A stretch of 7,345 nt of DNA from contig PLNO01000235.1 of NCBI GenBank assembly GCA_003141795.1, positions 3,314-10,658 on the forward strand, read 5' to 3'. The notes below the pieces were generated by a model, which saw only the letters and a list, made by a program, of their open reading frames with translations, ran no database searches and was not told where the DNA came from. This DNA comes from Spirochaetaceae bacterium. Lineage in GTDB: Bacteria; Spirochaetota; Spirochaetia; SZUA-6; Fen-1364. Both the position numbers and the translations under genes were made by a program. Below, one piece after another: positions 1-7,345 of this stretch (positions are counted from its first letter, which is position 1; each line of letters begins with the position of its first letter).

Positions 1-104
1 AGGGGTTCCCGAATGCCGATCCAGATCTCCAGGGGCTGCACGCCCTCGATGGTCTGGATGTCGAAGAACAGTCCGCGCACGAACTGCGCGAGACGGGTGT
101 CCAT
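1..104 (-). CDS. N-terminal fragment of an unidentified protein, fourth gene of the zwf operon
   Basis: Only the first 34 codons are inside the window; the rest lies beyond position 1. The visible protein begins MDTRLAQFVRGLFFDIQTIE and continues to an IWIGIREP segment. It reads as a soluble, mixed alpha/beta start with no signal peptide. I do not recognise the family. An ATG at 110 and an in-frame ATG at 104 both exist. The AGGAG at 117-113 lies 8 nt before the ATG at 104 but only 2 nt before the one at 110, so 104 is the better start. The pgl stop lies 19 bp upstream, so the gene is probably cotranscribed with zwf, opcA and pgl. Its position suggests a link to sugar-phosphate or NADPH metabolism, but that is inference from context only. 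Confidence 0.7.
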   Translation of the reverse strand, partial: MDTRLAQFVRGLFFDIQTIEGVQPLEIWIGIREP

Positions 105-112
105 ATTCATGT

Positions 113-117
113 CTCCT
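113..117 (-). promoter_or_regulatory. Ribosome binding site that decides the start of the left-edge gene
   Basis: AGGAG on the minus strand lies in the short gap after the pgl stop codon. Its spacing of 8 nt to the ATG at 104 is near ideal. The ATG at 110 would be only 2 nt away and is disfavoured. Confidence 0.65.
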
Positions 118-123
118 GTGTCG

Positions 124-918
124 TCATGCGTGGCGGAGAGCCGGCCCGTACGCGGGTGTTTCCGGCCCGAACGCGTCACGCGTCGCAATGAAGAAGGTGT
201 CGCTTCCCCGAATCCACGAGGCCGGGGTCCGTGGGTCCTCTTCCCGTGCGCGTTGCAGTGCCGGCGCCTTGTCCGCGCCGGCCACCAGGAAGATGACAGT
301 GCGGGAAGTCTTAAGGAAATCAGGACAGAGCGTCAACCGCCACCCCCGCGTCGGGCCTGCCATCACCGCGGCTGCCTCGACGGGGAGGCTCCGACTGACG
401 GGGATCTCCCGACCGTCATACAGCCGTACAGAGGCGTCGGGGAAGAGCGATGCCGTATGACCGTCGGCTCCCATGCCCAGAATCAGGACGTCGGGGGCCG
501 TCCGCGGTGTTCCCATGCCGGCCCGCACAAGCGCGGCGTAGCGCCGGGCACAGTCCACAGGATCCCCGGATCCGGCATGCCACGAGTTGATGCTCTGCTC
601 CGCCGCGTCGAGGGGGCCCAGCAGGGTCTCACGCGCCATGCCCTCGTTCGACTGGGGATCGCCCACGGCAACCCACCTTTCGTCCCCGAAGAACCACGAC
701 ACGCTGCCGACGGCGAGGCCGGCGTTGCGGATGCCGCTTGCCAGGAGCGCGTGCGTCGGCCTCGGCGTTGATCCGCCCGCCAGGATGACGCTGGCCTTTC
801 CCCTGCTCTCCAGGGCCGCGGTCAGGCGGGTCAGGATCAGCGAGCTCGCCTCGTGGGCAAGGTGCTCCGCATCATCGGCAACGACGATCTGGAGGCCGCC
901 GGTCGGTGCGTCAGGCAT
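124..918 (-). CDS. pgl: 6-phosphogluconolactonase
   Basis: This cytosolic enzyme hydrolyses 6-phosphoglucono-1,5-lactone to 6-phosphogluconate, the second step of the oxidative pentose phosphate pathway. The predicted protein has 264 residues, slightly above the usual 230-260 of the DevB/NagB-fold Pgl family. Three family signatures are visible: GGSTPRP at residues 48-54, FFGDERWV followed by DPQSN at 76-91, and LGMGADGHTASLFP at 147-160, which carries the conserved His. The reading frame is open upstream to 960. The ATG at 918 is preferred because it removes a 14-residue tail lying wholly inside opcA and leaves a compact 8-bp overlap (ATGCCTGA) with the opcA stop. Its Shine-Dalgarno is weak, which fits translational coupling to opcA. 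Its product and that of zwf act on consecutive intermediates. Confidence 0.96.
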   Translation of the reverse strand: MPDAPTGGLQIVVADDAEHLAHEASSLILTRLTAALESRGKASVILAGGSTPRPTHALLASGIRNAGLAVGSVSWFFGDERWVAVGDPQSNEGMARETLLGPLDAAEQSINSWHAGSGDPVDCARRYAALVRAGMGTPRTAPDVLILGMGADGHTASLFPDASVRLYDGREIPVSRSLPVEAAAVMAGPTRGWRLTLCPDFLKTSRTVIFLVAGADKAPALQRAREEDPRTPASWIRGSDTFFIATRDAFGPETPAYGPALRHA

Positions 919-1875
919 CGGAGAGCACCGCCTGGAACACCAGGTCCCGGGAAAGCGCATCGACCTCCGAGAGCAGGATCTCCCCGTCGGTGGGGAACCT
1001 GTAGGCGCTCTTTTCGTCTCCGCGCGAAAGGCATCCGCCCTTCGTGCATCCGATATCGACGTCGGGGGCGCCCTCGAGGAAGAAGGTGATCCTGAACCCT
1101 TCGTTGAGCTCGCCTTCCACCGGGTGCTCGGTCTCGATCGTTTTCGTCAAACGGGTCTGCAGCCATCGGAAGAACAGTGCCCCTTCGGCCCGCGAGCCTC
1201 CATACAGCCTCACCTTCGTGACGGCGGGGAGGAGCTGCCTCATTTCGGCGGGATCGAACGCGCGCGCCGACTGCTCGCGGAGAACCTGGCCCCGGCGCCA
1301 TGCGAAGTCTGCGAAGAGCGGAATGCCGGCAGTCCGCGTGCGCAGCGCGCGGAGAAAGGAAAGAGCGCCATCGGCCGCCTCATCGGCGGAGAGCGCGCGC
1401 GAGGAATCGACGAACAGCTTGTCGATGATTCCCCCGGCCTGCCTCAGCGTGGGGCCCCACGGGTCATCGCCGGGGCTCGCCTCCGGCATCCACGCGTAGA
1501 CGGGGAGGTCGCGGAGCACCAGGGGCGACCACACGCCGGGGTCCCTGCCCAGACCGTCCCGGCCGGAATCGATCCTCACCTCCTCGAAACAGACCCCCCT
1601 GTTCCTCTTGTCGGGGAAACAGCGGCCGCTCACGAATGCCTCCGTACGCTCCTCGTTTCCGTTGATGATAGTGATGATCCGCGCCGGCCGCCTTCCCAGG
1701 AGGTACTGCAGAGCACTCTCCACGGGATCAGCGGTGCCGGGCTTCACGGCGTCATGCGCGCGGAAGATGATCAGCGTGAAGAGCGTGGCCTTCGTTCCGG
1801 CCGAGTAGGGGGTCGCCTCCCGCTCCCGTATCGTCGCGATTTCCTGCTCGATCATACGGGGGTCAAGCGCTGCGC

Positions 1876-1879
<4 letters not shown>
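911..1879 (-). CDS. opcA: Glucose-6-phosphate dehydrogenase assembly protein OpcA
   Basis: OpcA-family proteins help assemble or activate the G6PD encoded next door and are best studied in cyanobacteria and actinobacteria. The predicted protein has 322 residues and is cytosolic, with no signal peptide or membrane span. Visible family-like features in order are RPARIITI (64-71), the WSPLVLRDLPVYAW segment (117-130) with a typical LxLPDLPVxxWxP pattern, DKLFVDSS (153-160), and a C-terminal region with GCTKGGC (277-283). The identification rests on these motifs plus the position directly between zwf and pgl. The start chosen is the ATG at 1879, which overlaps the zwf stop as ATGA and follows GGAGGAG. 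A longer ATG at 1891 would sit at the edge of that ribosome site. Two Cys pairs (C87/C97 and C278/C283) could be redox-active, but this is untested. Confidence 0.92.
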
Positions 1880-3375
<1,496 letters not shown>

Positions 3376-3383
3376 AGCAGAAA

Positions 3384-3412
3384 ATGGTACAAAATCAATG
3401 CGATGGAGACAA
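3384..3412 (-). promoter_or_regulatory. Candidate zwf operon promoter, leaderless type
   Basis: On the minus strand a -35-like TTGTCT (3412-3407) and a -10-like TACCAT (3389-3384) are separated by 17 bp. Each matches 4 of 6 bases of the sigma70-type consensus. The -10 ends 8 nt before the zwf ATG, so the start point would fall at or within a base or two of the start codon, which agrees with the missing Shine-Dalgarno. The -35 lies inside the first codons of birA. This is inferred from sequence only. Confidence 0.5.
3385..3393 (+). promoter_or_regulatory. Candidate birA promoter, extended -10, overlapping the zwf promoter
   Basis: TGGTACAAA on the plus strand reads as an extended -10 (TG, one base, TACAAA). 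It ends 9 nt before the birA ATG at 3403. No good -35 is visible at 16-18 bp, which an extended -10 may tolerate. Its TACAAA shares two base pairs (3388-3389) with the opposed zwf -10. The first ten bases, TGGTACAAAA, recur exactly in the promoter at 6403-6412 on the minus strand. Confidence 0.45.
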
Positions 3413-4146
3413 GCCAGGGAGGAACGGGCTCGTGGCCCGATGCGCGCGTTGTGACCAGAGAAAGAACCTCGTCCACCATGGACGACGCGCTCGCCCTCGC
3501 CCGTGAGGGGTGCCCGACCGGCACAGTCGTGGTCGCGGGCTTTCAGGAGCGGGGAAGGGGACGGGTCCCCGGACGGACCTGGCTCTCACCGTTGTGGGAG
3601 AGTCTCCTGGCCACGGTGGTGATCAGGCTCCGCGACATGGGCGGAGCGCTTCACGAGCTGCCGCTGCGGGCAGGCGTCGCGGTTGCCCGCGCCGTGGAGG
3701 ACCACACGGGCGTCGTGGTGGAAATCAAATGGCCCAACGACGTGATGGGGGACGGGAGGAAGCTCGCAGGTCTGCTCTGCGAAGCCCACGGCGACGTCGC
3801 GCTCGTGGGCTTCGGGGTCAACTGCCGTCAGAGGTCCTTTCCGCAGGAGATCGCCGCGACCGCCTGTTCTCTCTGGCAGCTGACCGGGCATGACGTAGAC
3901 CCCCTGGCGCTCCTGCCCTTCGTCCTTGCGCGATTGAAGGAGAGCCTCGTTGGCGCGCAGTGGCGCGGGTTTTTGCGGGACAGGCTGTATGGCAAGGGGC
4001 GGGTGATGCGTGTCGACCTGCTCGGCTCAGGGAGATCGGTGAGCGGGGTGATCCATGACGTGGATGAGCAGGGCCGCTTGATCCTGCTGGACGCAGAGGG
4101 CACAAGGATCGTCATTGCCCATGGGGAGATCAGCGCAGGTCAATGA
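3403..4146 (+). CDS. birA: Biotin--[acetyl-CoA-carboxylase] ligase, short form without DNA-binding domain
   Basis: The enzyme activates biotin with ATP to biotinyl-5'-AMP and attaches it to the lysine of biotin carboxyl carrier protein, making acetyl-CoA carboxylase and related enzymes active. It has 247 residues. In order it shows STMDDALALA (24-33), the biotinyl-AMP loop GRGRVPGRTW (51-60), KWPNDVM (109-115) with the downstream GRKLAGLLCE (118-127) carrying the catalytic-site Lys, GFGVNC (136-141), and a small C-terminal beta domain ending in HGEIS. The N-terminal winged helix of E. coli BirA is absent, so this is a group I ligase that should not itself repress biotin genes. The loop has ERGRGR rather than the commoner TAGRGR. 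The ATG at 3403 has no Shine-Dalgarno; GTG at 3451 is a possible but poorer start. Its 3' end overlaps the convergent phosphatase gene by 17 bp. Confidence 0.93.
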   Translation: METSQGGTGSWPDARVVTRERTSSTMDDALALAREGCPTGTVVVAGFQERGRGRVPGRTWLSPLWESLLATVVIRLRDMGGALHELPLRAGVAVARAVEDHTGVVVEIKWPNDVMGDGRKLAGLLCEAHGDVALVGFGVNCRQRSFPQEIAATACSLWQLTGHDVDPLALLPFVLARLKESLVGAQWRGFLRDRLYGKGRVMRVDLLGSGRSVSGVIHDVDEQGRLILLDAEGTRIVIAHGEISAGQ

Positions 4147-4780
4147 TCCGCCAGCCCCGCTCCTTCGCGATCCTCCGCAGGCGAAAGTCCGGGTTCACGG
4201 CGACCGGCCTGCCCACGGATTCCAGGAGGGGGAGGTCGTAGATGCTGTCGGAGAAGAACGAGCAATCGGACGGATTCACGCCGCGGGCCTGCAGGAACTC
4301 AAGGACCCGCTCCCTCTTCTCCTTGCGGAACATCGGCACGCCGTCCATCTGGCCGGTGCAGGCGCCGTTCACGAACTGCAGAGTCGTCGCAAGAACCCCT
4401 TCCACCCCGAGGTAACGGGCGATCGGGTCGACGATGAAATCGAGCGACGAGGTTGCAAGCACCACGCTCCTGCCGTCGGCGACATCCTGGCGCACGAGCG
4501 TCACAGCCCCTTCGAAGAGGTCCGCCTTCAGGACGGTGTCGAAGCATTCCCGGGCGAGCTCTTCGAGTGTTTCGCGGCGGATGCCCCGCAGGAAAGGGAA
4601 TCCCTCCGCGTACTCCCGGAGACGGAAGATGCCGAGCTTGTACGTGATCGAATACCACGCGACGACGAACAGGAGTCGCAGGGGAAGCACGTGCTTCTTC
4701 ATCGCCAGCGTGATGAAGCGTCCGCCCGAAGACCGGCGGGTCAGCGTGTGATCCACGTCGAAGATGTCGATGCCGTGCAT
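4130..4780 (-). CDS. HAD superfamily subfamily IB phosphatase (phosphoserine phosphatase-like)
   Basis: The 216-residue protein has the full set of HAD phosphatase motifs. Motif I is FDVDHTLT (7-14), with nucleophile D8 and acid/base D10. Motif II is LATSS (108-112), motif III is supplied by a Lys in FRKEKRER (151-158), and motif IV is FFSDSIYDLPLL (175-186), with D178 and D182 for Mg2+. The start is typical of the HAD-IB group related to SerB, whose substrates are often unknown, so no substrate is assigned. A hydrophobic stretch (about 31-46, VLPLRLLFVVAWYSIT) lies in the cap region and could pack against a membrane or simply form the cap core. The ATG at 4780 follows the upstream stop by 2 bp with a weak GAAGG ribosome site, so the gene is probably cotranslated with the 537-residue gene. 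Its end overlaps birA tail to tail. Confidence 0.9.
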   Translation of the reverse strand: MHGIDIFDVDHTLTRRSSGGRFITLAMKKHVLPLRLLFVVAWYSITYKLGIFRLREYAEGFPFLRGIRRETLEELARECFDTVLKADLFEGAVTLVRQDVADGRSVVLATSSLDFIVDPIARYLGVEGVLATTLQFVNGACTGQMDGVPMFRKEKRERVLEFLQARGVNPSDCSFFSDSIYDLPLLESVGRPVAVNPDFRLRRIAKERGWRIIDLR

Positions 4781-4782
4781 GC

Positions 4783-6396
4783 TCAAGCGCCTTCGAGACC
4801 GAGGAGAAGCGTGAAAGACTCCCGCTGTCCGCTCAAGCCGGCGCCGGGCATGGGGGTATAGCTGCCGAAGGGATTGGCCTCGAGGATCCGAACGCCCCGC
4901 ACCTTGACGACCCGAAAGAACGCGAATCCCCAGCGCTTCGTATCCACGGTTCCGAACCTGAGCACGATCCAGCCACCGTCGGCGCGCTTGACCCTGTAGA
5001 TTGCGCCGGGGAGCCCGACGGCCCCCGACTCCTCCGTGAGCGTGACGCATGCCGTGCTCTCGTCAGGCGCTGTGACTTCGATGATGGCACTCTCTCCCCT
5101 GGCAACTTCCCGGAGGGAGATCGCCAGGGGAGCGTACTCTGTCACCTCTGCCGCGGCGGGGAGCATAGGATAGCTGATCTTCGCGTCCAGGGAGAGCAGG
5201 GGAGAATCCGTGCAGAAAGAATACTCGATGCTCATTCCCGGCTTGTCCTGACCGTCGAGCTTGAGCTCCTCACGCAGCCCTGTTCCGCTTTCGTCCTCGA
5301 ACGAGAACGAGCTCATTGTTCTATAATACGAGGTTCGTCCGCCCGTTTTTATGTACGAGGTGGCCGGCCGTCGAGGCAGCAGGTCCTTCCCTCGCTGGGT
5401 GGCGCCGCAGAACCGGCCGCCGAGGATCCTGACGTCGAAATCGCTTCCCGCCAGCGCGACCTCTCCCAGCATGTGCGCAACGAGGCGCAGCTGCCGCGAT
5501 GCATCCCACGCGCCGTCGGCCGAAGGCGGCGGAAGGGGGCCCCCGGCGGTCAGACGCAGGAGCAGGTCCTGGTACTCCTCGTTTTTCTTCCTCTTCTTCC
5601 TGGCGATCGCTGCCGTTGCCTCGATCTTTGCGTGTAGCATCGGCGGGGTACACGGCCGCCAGTCGGCGGCAATTCCTGCTGGCGGAGGCGAGTGCGCTGC
5701 AAGCCGGGATTCGGGTGGCGGGAAATGGGAAAGGCCCGCGTCGGGAGCGAGAATCGGACCGATGATGCCGTCCATCGCCTGACGCATGCGTTCGACGTCA
5801 GCAACAAAAGTGAGGTCGAAAATCAGGAATGCATTGTCGTTCGAAGAGAGGAGGCGCCTGACCGACCGTGCGACCGTGAGCAGAGGTCCCTCTCCAGGGA
5901 TCACGATCCTCGCGCAGAAAAAGCACCCCGCGGGAGCGGCGGCTTTCAGCAGCGGATCCGCGCAGATCCCCAGGTGTTCGATGCCGGAATCCATGTACTT
6001 CTTCCAGGCCGCCGGACGGAAAAGGTCGGCGACCTGGGGAATCGCGATCGCGGGGCGGAGCTCGAACACGTCGTCGAGTCCCGTCCCCCAGGGATTCTTC
6101 AGACCCCAGGCGATTTCCCTTTCGAGCTCGTCGAGGGAAAGCAATGGGTGACAGGCCCCGGCGAAACCCAGGGACGTGACGATATCTCCGCCCGTTTCCA
6201 GCCTCGATTGGAGGGATTTCGCTATCGTCGAACGCCGGCGCGCCGGCATCTCAGGGGGGAAGGCGGGAAGATTCCAGTGCACGCTGAGGCCGTCGAGCCT
6301 CCTGCCCAGGACCTCGAGCCAGACGGGGGCGCGCTCCCACGAGCTGGCGTTCCACTGAAAGCCCAGGAAAAGCCGCCTGCCGTTCCGCCTTTTCAT
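4783..6396 (-). CDS. Uncharacterised 537-residue protein, possible barrel plus beta-sandwich
   Basis: I do not recognise a specific family. The N-terminal half (about 8-225) alternates short hydrophobic strands and helices (LFLGFQWN, GLSVHWNLP, DIVTSLGFAGACHPLLS, AIAIPQVADLF, HLGICAD, FLIFDLTFV). This pattern recalls the glycoside hydrolase/deacetylase beta-alpha barrels, including conserved-looking His, Trp and Asp residues such as H40, W41, H83, W103 and D147. Then come a proline-rich linker (about 225-252), a very basic helix (KKRKK at 267-271), and from about 345 an all-beta C-terminal part rich in Ser, Thr and Tyr. No signal peptide or membrane span is visible, so it is probably cytosolic. 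The start at 6396 is set by the promoter just upstream; reading further back would run through that promoter and a hairpin block. It is followed 2 bp later by the HAD phosphatase, suggesting a joint role, perhaps on a sugar or sugar phosphate. The enzyme-class suggestion is weak. Confidence 0.85.
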   Translation of the reverse strand: MKRRNGRRLFLGFQWNASSWERAPVWLEVLGRRLDGLSVHWNLPAFPPEMPARRRSTIAKSLQSRLETGGDIVTSLGFAGACHPLLSLDELEREIAWGLKNPWGTGLDDVFELRPAIAIPQVADLFRPAAWKKYMDSGIEHLGICADPLLKAAAPAGCFFCARIVIPGEGPLLTVARSVRRLLSSNDNAFLIFDLTFVADVERMRQAMDGIIGPILAPDAGLSHFPPPESRLAAHSPPPAGIAADWRPCTPPMLHAKIEATAAIARKKRKKNEEYQDLLLRLTAGGPLPPPSADGAWDASRQLRLVAHMLGEVALAGSDFDVRILGGRFCGATQRGKDLLPRRPATSYIKTGGRTSYYRTMSSFSFEDESGTGLREELKLDGQDKPGMSIEYSFCTDSPLLSLDAKISYPMLPAAAEVTEYAPLAISLREVARGESAIIEVTAPDESTACVTLTEESGAVGLPGAIYRVKRADGGWIVLRFGTVDTKRWGFAFFRVVKVRGVRILEANPFGSYTPMPGAGLSGQRESFTLLLGLEGA

Positions 6397-6403
6397 TGCA
6401 TCT

Positions 6404-6431
6404 TTTGTACCAGATGGGACTCGAAAGTCAA
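6404..6431 (-). promoter_or_regulatory. Strong promoter of the 537-residue protein/HAD operon, leaderless type
   Basis: On the minus strand TTGACT (6431-6426, 5 of 6 consensus bases) and TACAAA (6409-6404) are 16 bp apart, with a TG one base before the -10 giving an extended -10, TGGTACAAA. The -10 ends 7 nt before the ATG at 6396, so transcription should begin at the start codon. No Shine-Dalgarno precedes that ATG, which supports a leaderless mRNA. Confidence 0.7.
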
Positions 6432-6435
6432 GCCA

Positions 6436-6479
6436 GCGCCGAAGGCGCGGAGGCGACAGGCGGCTGCGAAGCAGACGCC
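6436..6479. repeat. Tandem small hairpins with GAA loops, possible REP-like dispersed element
   Basis: Two inverted repeats follow one another. GCGCC-GAA-GGCGC is at 6436-6448. A longer stem GGCG-G-CTGC-GAA-GCAG-A-CGCC is at 6459-6479, with a single G/A mismatch. The second contains GCGAAGC, a core known to form an unusually stable DNA mini-hairpin. Neither is followed by a T run on either strand, so they are unlikely to be classical terminators. The arrangement resembles REP-type intergenic palindromes, but only one copy is visible here, so a dispersed repeat cannot be shown. Confidence 0.5.
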
Positions 6480-6568
6480 GGTAGCCTTGCCTGTAGTGGC
6501 GGAGCCCCTCAGGCGGGCCCCATCGTCCCATTCCTGACCTTTTTTACGAATTTTGGTCCAAATACCAC

Positions 6569-6597
6569 TTGATGATTACCGGCTCTTTTTGTATCTT
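6569..6597 (+). promoter_or_regulatory. Candidate groEL promoter
   Basis: TTGATG (6569-6574) and TATCTT (6592-6597) are separated by 17 bp. Each matches 4 of 6 sigma70-type consensus bases. The T-rich stretch at 6540-6555 just upstream could act as an UP element. The predicted start point near 6604 gives a leader of about 70 nt. No sigma32-type or CIRCE-type heat-shock signal was found. Confidence 0.45.
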
Positions 6598-6659
6598 AAA
6601 GCAAAAGCGACAGACACGCTCAAGCAATATTCGCGTGAAGAAATTTAACTCTTAGGTAA

Positions 6660-7345
<686 letters not shown>

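Noticed and set aside
6397..6531. 45-codon upstream extension of the 537-residue gene
   Set aside because: It would include the strong promoter at 6404-6431 and the hairpin block, and the translation is Arg-rich with no structure. The ATG at 6396 fits the promoter.
6509..6545. Possible Rho-independent terminator (TCAGG/CCTGA stem then T6)
   Set aside because: The stem is only 5 bp with a 19-nt loop, and no plus-strand gene ends upstream that would need a terminator there.
6414..6572. Plus-strand 52-codon reading frame in the intergenic region
   Set aside because: It has no Shine-Dalgarno and no upstream promoter on that strand, its Ala/Gly-rich composition comes from the hairpin block, and its stop falls inside the likely groEL -35.

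Overview
The window comes from a GC-rich bacterial genome. G and C dominate third codon positions, while the promoter regions are abruptly AT-richer. It holds seven protein-coding genes, two of them cut by the window edges, packed with almost no spare DNA. The phylum cannot be fixed from this sequence alone. OpcA is best known from cyanobacteria and actinobacteria but is more widespread. The GroEL N-terminus resembles those of spirochaetes, clostridia and related lineages more than those of cyanobacteria. An uncultured lineage is possible. No tRNA, rRNA, CRISPR array, insertion sequence or phage gene was seen.

Positions 1-3375 (minus strand) form an oxidative pentose phosphate operon. The order is zwf (glucose-6-phosphate dehydrogenase), opcA (its assembly/activation protein), pgl (6-phosphogluconolactonase), then the first 34 codons of an unidentified gene. 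zwf and opcA share an ATGA stop/start overlap, and opcA and pgl overlap by 8 bp, so the three are probably translationally coupled. Together they carry glucose-6-phosphate to 6-phosphogluconate and yield NADPH (or NADH).

Positions 3403-4146 (plus strand) encode a short biotin--protein ligase (BirA without the DNA-binding domain). It is divergent from zwf, with only 27 bp between the two start codons. That gap appears to hold two opposed, overlapping -10 elements, which would give both genes leaderless or nearly leaderless mRNAs.

Positions 4130-6396 (minus strand) form a two-gene unit: an uncharacterised 537-residue protein followed 2 bp later by a HAD-IB family phosphatase. The unit converges on birA and overlaps its 3' end by 17 bp. 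It has the best promoter in the window (TTGACT, 16 bp, extended -10 TGGTACAAA), placed so that transcription should begin at or next to the start codon.

Positions 6397-6674 are the only sizeable intergenic region. It holds that promoter, a GC-rich block with two small hairpins with GAA loops, an AT-rich stretch and a probable groEL promoter with a leader of about 70 nt. Positions 6675-7345 (plus strand) encode the N-terminal 223 residues of GroEL, with no groES before it and with an unusual Val in place of a near-invariant Gly.

Most of the window is housekeeping metabolism. The least ordinary parts are the leaderless-type promoters sharing a 10-bp motif, the zwf/birA promoter, the 537-residue protein, the hairpin block and the GroEL substitution.
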